Shown here: one piece after another, positions 8,933 to 17,231 of the stretch
Numbering within the stretch: position 1 is the first letter of the stretch
Layout of the letters: each line of letters opens with the position of its first letter
DNA from: Rhodospirillaceae bacterium
Lineage (GTDB): Bacteria; Pseudomonadota; Alphaproteobacteria; Rhodospirillales; JABJKH01
Direction of reading: 5' to 3'
Assembly: GCA_018660465.1 (NCBI GenBank)
Contig: JABJKH010000118.1
Span: 1 to 33,654 of the forward strand
DNA length: 33,654 nt
Position numbers and translations under genes: made by a program
The notes under the pieces: model-generated
What the model saw: only the letters and a program-made list of their open reading frames with translations
What the model was told of the DNA's origin: nothing
Databases searched by the model: none

Positions 8933-10270
8933 TTACACATCGCTGCAAAAGCTGTGTATTTGGTCCAACATATAATCAATTTCTGGTGCGCCCAGCCCGG
9001 GATAAACTCCCAGCCAGAAGGACCTGGCGACAACGATATCGCTGTTTGTCAGGGTGCCGACAACCCGGTTCGGGCGGCCGATCATGTAGGGCTGACGCAG
9101 AAGGTTACTACCAAATAACAAACGGGTACCGATGCGCTGGTCGTTCAGGTGGCGAAGCAGATCATTGCGGTTAAAGGGCGCACCTTCACGAATTGTCAGC
9201 GGGAACCCGAACCAGGAGGGATCACTGTTGGGCGTTGCTTCGGGGAGAATAAAAAACTCTTCCAAATCCATTAGACCGGCTTTGATTGTTTTGAAATTAC
9301 TTTTCCGGGCTTGGGTGAATTCTTCCAGATGGTCCAATTGTGCAACACCGACGGCGGCCTGCATGTCGGTAATTTTCAGGTTATAGCCCAGCCGGGAGTA
9401 TATATATTTGTGATCATAGCCTTCCGGCAATTCTCCCAGCTTCCATTCAAACCGTTTGCCACAGGTATTGTCCTTGCCGGGGTCGCAAAAGCAGTCCCGG
9501 CCCCAGTCTCGGACCGACTCCATCACTTGGTTGATTTTCGGGCGGTTGGTGAAAACAGCACCCCCTTCACCCATGGTGATGTGATGGGCGGGGTAAAAAC
9601 TGAGCGTGCCAATATCACCGAAGGTGCCGACCATTTGACCATCGTATTTGGATCCAAGGGCATCGCAGGAGTCTTCGATCACCCAAAGATTGTGCTTTTT
9701 GGCGACCTCCATCACGGCGGCCAAATTGAATGGATTGCCTAGGGTGTGGGCGATCATGATGGCTTTGGTTTTTTCCGTCACCGCTTCTTCCAGGCGGGTC
9801 GTATCAATGTTGTAGGTCGGAATGTCGACGTCCAGGAAGACGGGCGAAAGGCCGTACAGCAGGGCCGGGTTTAGGGTGGTCGGGAACCCTGTGGCACAGG
9901 TGATAATTTCATCGCCCGGTTTTAAAGCTCTATCGCCAAAATCCGCAGCTGTCAGGGAGGCCAAGGCGACCAGATTGGCGGATGATCCCGAATTGACCGT
10001 CAGCGCTTTCCGTGTACCTAAAAACCGCCGCAACTTCAGCTCAAATGCGTCGTTAAAACGCCCAGTTGTTAGCCAAAAATCCAAAGACGAATCCACCAAC
10101 GACCGCATGTCGGCGGCCTCATAGACCCTACCGGATACCGGTACAGGGGACCGGTTAGGATCGAACGCCTGATCTGGGTGAGACGCCGCGTGATAGCGTT
10201 CAACCAGATTGAGAATTTCCTGGCGGAGTCGTTCGGGGTCGTCGTTTTCGGGGGGAGTCTCAGGGGACAC
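8933..10270 (-). CDS. rfbH: CDP-4-dehydro-6-deoxyglucose 3-dehydrase (E1, RfbH/DdhC)
   Basis: This 445-residue enzyme belongs to the DegT/DnrJ aminotransferase fold but lacks the PLP-binding lysine: the site reads [13 protein letters not shown], with His229/His230 where aminotransferases have Lys. That is the hallmark of the PMP-dependent dehydrase. Its [2Fe-2S] ligands are visible as Cys202 in [10 protein letters not shown] and the CFC...C group in [14 protein letters not shown]. It removes the C3 hydroxyl of CDP-6-deoxy-4-keto-D-glucose, forming a PMP-linked glucoseen that must then be reduced. In enterobacteria the reductase is DdhD/RfbI (E3), which is not in this window. The GTG start is preceded by AAGGA about 12 bases upstream. 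It lies 19 bp after rfbG and 12 bp before the SDR. Confidence 0.95.
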   Translation of the reverse strand: MSPETPPENDDPERLRQEILNLVERYHAASHPDQAFDPNRSPVPVSGRVYEAADMRSLVDSSLDFWLTTGRFNDAFELKLRRFLGTRKALTVNSGSSANLVALASLTAADFGDRALKPGDEIITCATGFPTTLNPALLYGLSPVFLDVDIPTYNIDTTRLEEAVTEKTKAIMIAHTLGNPFNLAAVMEVAKKHNLWVIEDSCDALGSKYDGQMVGTFGDIGTLSFYPAHHITMGEGGAVFTNRPKINQVMESVRDWGRDCFCDPGKDNTCGKRFEWKLGELPEGYDHKYIYSRLGYNLKITDMQAAVGVAQLDHLEEFTQARKSNFKTIKAGLMDLEEFFILPEATPNSDPSWFGFPLTIREGAPFNRNDLLRHLNDQRIGTRLLFGSNLLRQPYMIGRPNRVVGTLTNSDIVVARSFWLGVYPGLGAPEIDYMLDQIHSFCSDV

Positions 10271-10289
10271 TTTTACAATGGTCCTTTCG

Positions 10290-11375
10290 TTACAGAGGCT
10301 GCGCGCCGCTGAATTTTTCTATTTGATCAAGGGTGAACGCTTTCAATTCCTCTTGTGCCGCATAGGCCTGATACCAGTCAACGGTCATCGCCAATGCGTC
10401 ATCCAATGCCAAGCGGGGGTGCCAGCCCAGTTTTTCGATGGCCTTGGTGCAATCGAGTTTTAAAAACGTCGCCTCATGGGGGAAATCCCCTTCGTCCAGG
10501 GTCCAACCAGCTTCGTTGCTCCATAGTGCTGATAGGGTGTCGGCAATGTGCTGGACCGGTTTCTCACTGTCGCTGCCGGGACCAAAGTTCCAGGCTTCGG
10601 CGAAAGGCGCGCCGTCCTCATGCAACCGTTGTGCGAGGATCAGATATCCAGCCACAGGCTCCAGTACATGCTGCCAGGGACGGATGGCGCCGGGATAGCG
10701 GATCACGGTTTTTTCGCCGGCAATAAATGAGTTGATCAAATCGGGAACCAAACGATCCTTGGCCCAGTCGCCACCGCCGATCACATTGCCGGCACGGGCG
10801 GACGCTACTCCCACACCATGATTATCCCAATCAGTCGGGTTAAAATAGCTTTGGCGATAGGCCGCCGTGACGATTTCCGCGGCGCCCTTGGAACTGCTGT
10901 AGGGATCATAGCCGCCCATGGCATCGGTTTCCGTATAGCCTGCCATGTGCTCGCGGTTTTCGTAGCATTTGTCGCTGGTGACGATGACCACGGCACGGAC
11001 GCTGTCGGCCCTGCGGCAGGCTTCCAAAAGGTTTACCGTGCCCATAACGTTGGTCGCATAGGTATCGACCGGGTGTTCATAGGAATCTCGCACCAGGGCC
11101 TGCGCCGCCATATGCATGACTACATCGGGTTGGTGTGCCCCTAGTGCCTTAGACAGAGTGTCCAAATCCCGAACATCGGCGACCTGATGGGCCATGCCGT
11201 CCGCAACGTAGGCAAGATCGAATACAGCAGGGTCTGTTGGCGGCGCCAGGGCATAGCCCGCGACATCAGCGCCCATATGCTGCAACCAAAGCGCCATCCA
11301 GCTTCCCTTAAAGCCGGTGTGCCCGGTGAGGAACACACGCTTAGACCGCCAAAAATTAGGGTCAACCTGCGCCAT
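10290..11375 (-). CDS. rfbG: CDP-glucose 4,6-dehydratase (RfbG/DdhB)
   Basis: This 361-residue extended SDR opens with [12 protein letters not shown], the Rossmann glycine motif in the form typical of CDP-glucose 4,6-dehydratases. It then has [21 protein letters not shown] and the catalytic YSSSKGAAE (YxxxK). It converts CDP-D-glucose to CDP-6-deoxy-4-keto-D-glucose using bound NAD+, supplying the substrate of RfbH, whose gene follows after 19 bp. GGAG is placed correctly before the ATG. The cytidylyltransferase (RfbF/DdhA) that makes CDP-glucose, normally next door, is not in the window, so CDP-glucose must come from a gene elsewhere. Confidence 0.95.
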   Translation of the reverse strand: MAQVDPNFWRSKRVFLTGHTGFKGSWMALWLQHMGADVAGYALAPPTDPAVFDLAYVADGMAHQVADVRDLDTLSKALGAHQPDVVMHMAAQALVRDSYEHPVDTYATNVMGTVNLLEACRRADSVRAVVIVTSDKCYENREHMAGYTETDAMGGYDPYSSSKGAAEIVTAAYRQSYFNPTDWDNHGVGVASARAGNVIGGGDWAKDRLVPDLINSFIAGEKTVIRYPGAIRPWQHVLEPVAGYLILAQRLHEDGAPFAEAWNFGPGSDSEKPVQHIADTLSALWSNEAGWTLDEGDFPHEATFLKLDCTKAIEKLGWHPRLALDDALAMTVDWYQAYAAQEELKAFTLDQIEKFSGAQPL

Positions 11376-11383
11376 GCGTCGAA

Positions 11384-12418
11384 TTACTCCAAGGTCTTTA
11401 GCTGTGCCGGGTCGAAGTCCTGAAGCGTATCACCGGCGCGGACCTTTTGACAAAAATCCGGGTTGGTCAGAATGCGCCGGCCCCATGTCACCATATCCAA
11501 CAGACCGTCGTTAAGTTCACTATTGGCTTGGTCTGGGGTTAGGGACGCGCCGCCGATTAAAAGCCCGTCCCACATCGGACGTACGGTTCGGATGACCCGC
11601 CCAGAGGTCGCAAAATAATCTGCATTGGCGCAACTGATGTCGAGCATCCTGAGGCCCAAAGATTGAAAGGCCGGGATCACATAATCAATCATCTCGTCCA
11701 AATCCGGCCAATCATAAAGCTCCCCCATGAACCGAGACGGGGAAATTCGCATCATGACTTTGTCAGCACCGACTTCGCCCAGTACCGTTTCCAAAAGTTC
11801 CAACGCGAACCGACATCGATTTTCGACCGATCCGCCATAGCGGTCGGTTCGGTCGTTGACCCGCGCATCAAAAAATTGATCGGTCAGGTAGCCATGCCCG
11901 CCGTGAACCTGAACACCGTCGAACCCAGCTTCCATGGCATTCCGCGCAGCCAGCCGAAACATTTCATAGATCGTCGGCATTTCGTCTGTTTCCAGCGCCC
12001 GCGGCACGCCGAAGGGTTTATCGTTTTGTCGGTTGTGGCCGGCGGCCTGTTCGTTGGTGGAACTGACGGGCGCATCACCACCGGTGAAATCGGAATGAGA
12101 AATTCGGCCGCAGTGCCAAAGCTGGCTGTAAATTTTACCGCCTTCCGCATGCACTGCCGCTGTCACTTGCTTCCAGCTTTCGGTCTGTGCGGCGGTCTGG
12201 ATATGCGGAACGTTGTTATAGCCATCGCCAGAGGCATCGACGATGGTGCCTTCGGTGAGGATTAAGCCCACCCCATCAGCCGCGCGGCGGCCGTAATAAG
12301 CGGCAATGTCGGCGGTGGCACAATGATCAGCATCGGCAAATCCTCGGGTCATCGCAGACATAACAACGCGGCTTTGGACATCGCCTAGGGGGTCGAGTGT
12401 GTTGGGTTCAAGCAGCAA
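11384..12418 (-). CDS. Old Yellow Enzyme family NAD(P)H:flavin oxidoreductase
   Basis: This 344-residue FMN-binding TIM-barrel protein shows the family landmarks: SRVVMSAMTRG near the start, YSQLWHCGRISH near residue 100, VQVHGGHGYLTDQF (substrate-binding HxxH type), RTDRYGGSVENRCRF, and GRRILTNPDF at the C-terminal phosphate site. Such enzymes reduce the C=C bond of alpha,beta-unsaturated carbonyls. The start reads TTG and is supported by GAGGA 8 bases upstream. It is packed between the RmlD-like gene (12 bp) and rfbG (8 bp), so it is part of the sugar operon. Since the RfbH product is an enone-like glucoseen and no DdhD reductase is seen, it may take part in 3-deoxygenation. That is a hypothesis; an unrelated detoxifying role is possible. 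Confidence 0.9.
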   Translation of the reverse strand: MLLEPNTLDPLGDVQSRVVMSAMTRGFADADHCATADIAAYYGRRAADGVGLILTEGTIVDASGDGYNNVPHIQTAAQTESWKQVTAAVHAEGGKIYSQLWHCGRISHSDFTGGDAPVSSTNEQAAGHNRQNDKPFGVPRALETDEMPTIYEMFRLAARNAMEAGFDGVQVHGGHGYLTDQFFDARVNDRTDRYGGSVENRCRFALELLETVLGEVGADKVMMRISPSRFMGELYDWPDLDEMIDYVIPAFQSLGLRMLDISCANADYFATSGRVIRTVRPMWDGLLIGGASLTPDQANSELNDGLLDMVTWGRRILTNPDFCQKVRAGDTLQDFDPAQLKTLE

Positions 12419-12430
12419 AATAGTATTCCT

Positions 12431-13351
12431 CTAAATATCTGAAAAAAGTGTGCGGAAATAGGGACGGTCTAAATAATCCTTCAGGGCGTCGCGCCACGGG
12501 CGTTGAAGGTCCAGGCCTTCTGTATCGAGGCGATTGTTTAGCATGATCGCCCGGTCAGGCCTACGGGCTTTTTCTTGCGTGTTGAAACGCTCGGCGGAAA
12601 CTTGATTGATGGTGATGCGGTCGCTGAGCCCTAATTCTTCGACACAAGCTGCCGCCAATTTATAAAACGATGCTTCGCCGTGACACGCCATGGTGTAAAG
12701 GCCGCTTTTGTTGGCAGCCAGGAGCGCGACACAATTTCGTGCCAAATCCAAGGTATAGGTCGGCTGCCAAACTCGGTCACCAACGTCGAATGTTTTGGTC
12801 CCAGATTCGATCAGATGGTGCAGGTGATGAACGAACTTCCCGACAAAATTTTTGTCCTTTTCTTCACCACCAAAAAACCCTGCCATTCGCACAACAATAG
12901 CATCAGAACATTCGGCGCGAATAATTTCTTCAGCCTCCAACTTGCAATGGCCATAGACGGACTGCGGCGCAGGCGGTGTGTCCTCGGCAATCGGGTTGGT
13001 CTTGCCATCGAAAATTAAAAACGATTGGGGGTAAAGTACCTTGGCCCCGGTTTTTGCGGCCAAATCGGCGATGTTTCGAGTCCCTTCGACCTGCACGGCT
13101 CGACAAAGTTCAGGATTTTCCTCGCACCCTTCCGCATTCACGAAAGCTGCGCAGTGGATGATGATGTCAGGGTTTTCTGTTGCAAATCCTATGACATTCT
13201 CCCGCTCTGTAATGTCTAACTCTTCACGACCAAGCGCTAAAATCCTGCATTCCGGTGCATCGGATAAAGCTTCTTGGAAACCGCGTCCCAACATCCCGTT
13301 GGCACCTGTAATTAGGATTGTTTTGCCGTGAAAATTTTGCAGGTCGTTCAT
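12431..13351 (-). CDS. RmlD-like sugar-nucleotide SDR (4-keto reductase type)
   Basis: This 306-residue protein resembles dTDP-4-dehydrorhamnose reductase: ILITGANGMLGRG at the N terminus, LDITERENV, PDIIIHCAAFVNAEGCEE (RmlD usually has AYTxVDxAE here), a serine region YPQSFLIFDG, YGHCK as YxxxK, and GVY/GLYTMACHG late. I start at the ATG at 13351 because the homologous sequence begins there; a longer frame from a TTG at 13396 is open but adds unlike residues. It is the first gene of the seven-gene run. It probably reduces a 4-keto group on a nucleotide-linked deoxysugar. Whether it or the YerF-like SDR performs the final reduction cannot be told. Confidence 0.82.
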   Translation of the reverse strand: MNDLQNFHGKTILITGANGMLGRGFQEALSDAPECRILALGREELDITERENVIGFATENPDIIIHCAAFVNAEGCEENPELCRAVQVEGTRNIADLAAKTGAKVLYPQSFLIFDGKTNPIAEDTPPAPQSVYGHCKLEAEEIIRAECSDAIVVRMAGFFGGEEKDKNFVGKFVHHLHHLIESGTKTFDVGDRVWQPTYTLDLARNCVALLAANKSGLYTMACHGEASFYKLAAACVEELGLSDRITINQVSAERFNTQEKARRPDRAIMLNNRLDTEGLDLQRPWRDALKDYLDRPYFRTLFSDI

Positions 13352-13473
13352 GGGGCTCTTTCGGCGGATGGGTCGTGGGCAAAACTTATAAATCAATCAG
13401 CGGTTCCCCGCCACCCGCTTTACTTACCAGCAACACCTGAGCAGCAACACTTGCATTTTAAGAAGCCTTCGCC

Positions 13474-14478
13474 ATGATCGGCGTTATGGTCACATTCGAG
13501 GCGCAAAACTTTTCGCAAGATACTTGGTCGGATTTGGTTTCCGGGTTCGATGGTCTCAGCTTGTTGCAGACTTGGGAGCACGCTGAAGCCAAAGCCCAAA
13601 CCGGTCCCTGGGGTGTGGAGCGGGGAATATTTAAGATCGATGGCAAAACCGTCGGCGCTGCCCAAGCCATGATCCGGACTCTACCGTTGATCGGTGGCGG
13701 CCTCGTTTGGATCAATCGGGGTCCTTTGTGGCATTCAGCAGACATTCCCTTTGCTGATCTCGTTGCTGCCTTAAAAGCAACCTATGTGGATCAGAGAGGC
13801 TTTTACCTGCGGATTGCACCGCCTCTGCCAGGGGACGACTCATTTATTCCGGCCGCCACCTTAACCGATGAACCAGGCTGGGCTTCTGCCATGCTTGACC
13901 TATCGCCGTCGGTGGAGGATTTACGCCAAGGACTCAAACAGAAATGGCGGAATGGTCTCAATAAGGCGGAAAGATCTGGGTTTGAGGTCGAAGAGGGGAC
14001 GGACGATGCGTTGTTCACCGCGTTCTTGGACGCGCATACAGAATTTTCAGACGCCAAGGGGTTTGCGACAAGCGTGACGCCCGATTTTCTGCGGAGCTTG
14101 AATGATCTGTCGCTTGAGGTTGGAAAACTTTATACGTTGGTTGCGCGTTTAGACGGCAAGGTGGCAGGGTCCGCTTTGATAGCGCGATACGGCGACACAG
14201 GAGAGTATCTTGCGGGCAATACGACAGATGCGGGGCGGCGGTTGAACGCGGGGCAGTTGTTGTTATGGCGCGCCGTTGAGACGCTTAAGCACCAAGGTCA
14301 CCGTCGTTTCGATTTGGGGGGCATGGACGAAGTCCTGACGCCAAAGGGCATCTATCGGTTTAAGGAGGGACTTGGCGGTATACCTTATCGCCTCGCCCCG
14401 GAACTCGAACTCGGTGGCGACAGTTTGCGGGGGCGGTTGGTGCGGTGGCGGGTGAATAAGGCCAGAGCAGGGTCATGA
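13474..14478 (+). CDS. FemAB/GNAT-fold acyl- or aminoacyl-transferase
   Basis: This 334-residue protein has the double-GNAT layout of the FemAB/BioF2-like group: LLQTWEHAEAKA near the N terminus, a first strand region (GLVWINRGPLWH), then KWRNGLNKAERSGFEVEEG at about 150-170, a highly typical FemAB motif. A second GNAT half follows with VAGSALIARYGDTGEYLAG and FDLGGMDE. The family adds amino acids to peptidoglycan bridges, and relatives in exopolysaccharide or exosortase loci probably acylate other surface substrates. It is divergent from the sugar operon (122 bp between the starts) and 18 bp upstream of a polysaccharide deacetylase, suggesting a cell-envelope role. The ATG at 13486 is an alternative start. 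Confidence 0.82.
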   Translation: MIGVMVTFEAQNFSQDTWSDLVSGFDGLSLLQTWEHAEAKAQTGPWGVERGIFKIDGKTVGAAQAMIRTLPLIGGGLVWINRGPLWHSADIPFADLVAALKATYVDQRGFYLRIAPPLPGDDSFIPAATLTDEPGWASAMLDLSPSVEDLRQGLKQKWRNGLNKAERSGFEVEEGTDDALFTAFLDAHTEFSDAKGFATSVTPDFLRSLNDLSLEVGKLYTLVARLDGKVAGSALIARYGDTGEYLAGNTTDAGRRLNAGQLLLWRAVETLKHQGHRRFDLGGMDEVLTPKGIYRFKEGLGGIPYRLAPELELGGDSLRGRLVRWRVNKARAGS

Positions 14479-14496
14479 GGGCGGGATGAATAACAA

Positions 14497-15378
14497 ATGC
14501 TGAGGTATAAACTGGCTGGACCGTGGCGAATGCTTATCGCGTTCAATCGCTTGTTGGCGGGCACGCGGCGTACCGGGTTTCAGGTGCTGCTGTTGCATGA
14601 TGTTCCTGTGTCCCAGCGGCCGGCCTTGGAACGGCTGCTGGATTACATTGAGAAAACACACGGGTTTTTAACCCCTGACGCTGCGGCCCGATTGATTGAC
14701 GGCGGCGCAGAAGAATCGAACCGCATTCCCTGTTTGTTGAGTTTCGATGATGGATTTGTTTCTAACTTAGATGTTGCGCGGGAAATTTTAGGACCGCGGC
14801 GTCTTAAGGCCCTTTTCTTTGTCTGTCCCGGTCTCATGGACCTACCGGTATCCGAACAGCGTGATGCCATTGCCAAAAATATTTTTCAGGGCCGGGTCAG
14901 CGCCGATGAACTTGATGACACGCAACGACTGATGACTTGGCAAGACCTAGAAGAACTTCAGCGGATGGGTCATACCATCGGCTCCCATGGCATGACCCAC
15001 AAGCGGTTGTCTGATCTCACCGGTGATGCACTGAAGATGGAAATTCTGGGCGCAGGATTAGCGGTGGAGGAGAAGTTAGCCGAGCCTTGTCCGTGGTACG
15101 CCTATGCGTTCGGGGATATTGGCTCGGTCTCCATTGAAGCTTTCCGAATTATCATGGCCGCACACCGCTATTGCCGCACCGGCATCCGCGGGCTTAATTT
15201 TCCGGGAACGCCGGAAGGCGGTGTTCTGGCGCAGGAAATAGGTTTGGACACGCCCTTTACCTACCAAAAACTTGTTTTAGATGGTGGGCTGGATATCCGG
15301 TATGGACGGTCCTGTATCAAACTCTTCCAAATGCTCGGTCACGCCAGTTCGTCGACAGAGCAACACTCCATCAGTTGA
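14497..15378 (+). CDS. Polysaccharide deacetylase (NodB/CE4 family)
   Basis: This 293-residue protein has the CE4 signatures: LLLHDVP near the start (usually the YHRV/LYHDV strand), the metal and catalytic SFDDGF motif near residue 85, AKALFFVCPG-like strand (RLKALFFVCPG), and the HTIGSHGMTH zinc histidines near residue 160. Members remove N- or O-acetyl groups from chitin-like, peptidoglycan or exopolysaccharide chains. No signal peptide is evident, so it may act in the cytoplasm on precursors or be membrane-associated through partners. It follows the FemAB-like gene by 18 bp and converges with the DegT-type gene, with coding ends overlapping by 40 bp. Confidence 0.88.
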   Translation: MLRYKLAGPWRMLIAFNRLLAGTRRTGFQVLLLHDVPVSQRPALERLLDYIEKTHGFLTPDAAARLIDGGAEESNRIPCLLSFDDGFVSNLDVAREILGPRRLKALFFVCPGLMDLPVSEQRDAIAKNIFQGRVSADELDDTQRLMTWQDLEELQRMGHTIGSHGMTHKRLSDLTGDALKMEILGAGLAVEEKLAEPCPWYAYAFGDIGSVSIEAFRIIMAAHRYCRTGIRGLNFPGTPEGGVLAQEIGLDTPFTYQKLVLDGGLDIRYGRSCIKLFQMLGHASSSTEQHSIS

Positions 15379-16472
15379 TCCGGTTCCGCCGATTGGTGCA
15401 CGGGTAAAAAGACCATGGTCCGGCGGAGTTTGATCGCGTCTGCGTGGAGTTCCGGCTGTGCAATGACTTCCGGTGGCAAATCTGGCCAAGTTTCCACCGG
15501 ACATCCTTTTTCAGACAGAAAATTAAACAGACCCGCGGCGCGCTCCTGATCACTGTAGATCAACGGAAAGCGATAGGGTGCGGCGCCTGCTTCGGCACTA
15601 TTAAGCAACGGCCGGCCTTCCGGCGACGACTTAATTTGCGCCCGAAGTGCGTCGGTATGGGTTTTCCGAGCAGCCGCAATTTCAGCCATTCGCCCCCCTT
15701 GGGTTGCCAGCATGCGCCGGGCCGCAGCGCTTAATCGAGGTGTTGCCGGTATGGGAGCGAGGGGTGGGTCGTCCTTAAAGTTCGGCCGCCGTGTCCTTGC
15801 TCGCTTTTCCAGGAGGGGGGCGGGCACAATTTTTTGCAGAAATCTTTTGATCCGCCATTGCCAGGGGGAAGGCGCCGCGTCGGGGAGGGCATTGACCACG
15901 GCCTCCACGTCCTCTGCAACAGAACGATCACGGACAAGAAGCACGGCTCCGTCCGGCACAGGAAAGATTTTATAGGGGCTGTAAAAGGTGAAATCTCCGT
16001 GGCCGCCGATGCCATCAGCAGGTCCCAGGACGTGAGCCGCGTCTTCGATTAGGTACGCACCAACACCATCACAAAACGATCTTGCTTTGGTACCGTCTGC
16101 CGATTTGCCAAAGTAATGAACCAGGACGAACAGATCAGGCTTTTCTATCTCAGCCAGGGTTTGGCAGGCGTCCCATTTGGGTTCCAAATCAGGTCCAACA
16201 GGATAAAAAATCAGCCGAGCGCCCGTGTCTCTGAGCGGCAGGGTCGATTGGTTGCAAAAATAATCCGGCAGCCAAACAATTGGCTCCTTGCGCCCCGTGG
16301 CCCCTTCCCACCATATCGCTAAAACCTTTAGGGCCCAGGCCGCTCGGGAAAACCAGAACGCGCTTTCCGTGCCCCGTTTCCAAGGCCTGGCAAGGTCGTC
16401 GTCATTTGGCATCGGTCCGGTGAGGGAAGTCGCGAGTTCCCGCCAAGACGGCAATGGCACAGTTGTGATCAT
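15339..16472 (-). CDS. DegT/DnrJ/EryC1-like PLP-dependent enzyme
   Basis: This is a 377-residue fold-type I PLP protein of the sugar aminotransferase group. It shows IEDAAHVLGP (Asp144, which contacts the pyridine nitrogen) and GDFTFYSPYKIFPVPDGAVL with the Schiff-base Lys168 present, unlike RfbH. The ATG at 16472 is chosen because the family-like sequence starts there; a frame open upstream to 16784 encodes low-complexity, unlike residues and would overlap pgl. A sugar aminotransferase role is the usual expectation, but the sequence is divergent and the N-terminal third is not typical, so the acceptor is unknown. The 3' end overlaps the deacetylase gene by 40 bp. Confidence 0.8.
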   Translation of the reverse strand: MITTVPLPSWRELATSLTGPMPNDDDLARPWKRGTESAFWFSRAAWALKVLAIWWEGATGRKEPIVWLPDYFCNQSTLPLRDTGARLIFYPVGPDLEPKWDACQTLAEIEKPDLFVLVHYFGKSADGTKARSFCDGVGAYLIEDAAHVLGPADGIGGHGDFTFYSPYKIFPVPDGAVLLVRDRSVAEDVEAVVNALPDAAPSPWQWRIKRFLQKIVPAPLLEKRARTRRPNFKDDPPLAPIPATPRLSAAARRMLATQGGRMAEIAAARKTHTDALRAQIKSSPEGRPLLNSAEAGAAPYRFPLIYSDQERAAGLFNFLSEKGCPVETWPDLPPEVIAQPELHADAIKLRRTMVFLPVHQSAEPDQLMECCSVDELA

Positions 16473-16556
16473 GGGCGTACAGGTCGGTCGTTGCAGGGTC
16501 GGGGCAGATACTGCACCATGCGCTTGAATCTGTCCACCGGAGTGCGCCAAGTGCCA

Positions 16557-17231
16557 ATGATAGAAGAACGTTTTTTTAAGGGGCTTGATGCGTGCGCCCA
16601 GGCGGTTTCTGATGCGCTGGGCGACGATCTGGTCGCAGCGATTGCGGCCCGTGGACAGGCATCCTTGGCGGTCTCTGGGGGGCGGACACCAAGGGTTGTG
16701 TTCCCTCAGTTGGCGGCACGGGAGGTTGCTTGGGACAAGGTCTCTGTTACGTTGACGGACGAACGCTGGGTCCCGGCAGACCATGTGGATAGCAATGAAA
16801 AGCTGGCCCGAGAATATTTACTTCAGGATAAAGCAAAGAAAGCTCAATTCATCGGCTTGAAGACGCCGGAAGCGACACCTGAGGACGGCCAAAAAGCATG
16901 TGAAGAAAGATTGGCGCGCGTGCCCTTGCCGTTGGATGCGGTCTACCTGGGCATGGGCGAAGACGGCCATATGGCGTCATTGTTTCCAGGATCCGCAGCA
17001 CTTACCGAATCCTCAGGTGCGTGTGCAGCAACTGTGGCGCCCGATGGGGTTCTTAGGATGAGCCTATCTCCTCAAACTCTGTTAAACGCTCGGCATTTGA
17101 TATTGATGTTATCAGGTGAGAAAAAGCGGGCGGTCTATGAAAGGGCGAAAAAGCCAGGGCCGGTGGTCGATCTGCCACTTCGATTGATTCTACATCAGGA
17201 CCAAGTGCCGATTGCGATTTTTATCGCTTAG
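16557..17231 (+). CDS. pgl: 6-phosphogluconolactonase
   Basis: This 224-residue enzyme hydrolyses 6-phosphogluconolactone to 6-phosphogluconate in the oxidative pentose phosphate or Entner-Doudoroff route. It has LAVSGGRTPR at about residue 33 (the phosphate-binding SGGxTP), VTLTDERWVP, DSNEKLAREYL, and LGMGEDGHMASLFPG with the catalytic Gly-Glu-Asp-Gly-His. The ATG at 16557 begins where family members begin; an in-frame ATG at 16518 would add 13 unlike residues. It is isolated from zwf and edd, sitting inside a polysaccharide-type neighbourhood. Its TAG overlaps the TAA of the convergent heparinase-like gene. Confidence 0.93.
   Translation: MIEERFFKGLDACAQAVSDALGDDLVAAIAARGQASLAVSGGRTPRVVFPQLAAREVAWDKVSVTLTDERWVPADHVDSNEKLAREYLLQDKAKKAQFIGLKTPEATPEDGQKACEERLARVPLPLDAVYLGMGEDGHMASLFPGSAALTESSGACAATVAPDGVLRMSLSPQTLLNARHLILMLSGEKKRAVYERAKKPGPVVDLPLRLILHQDQVPIAIFIA

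Noticed and set aside
11663-12265. 200-codon plus-strand frame opposite the Old Yellow Enzyme gene
   Set aside because: Long antisense frames are common opposite GC-rich genes; the minus-strand protein has all family motifs and the plus product none.
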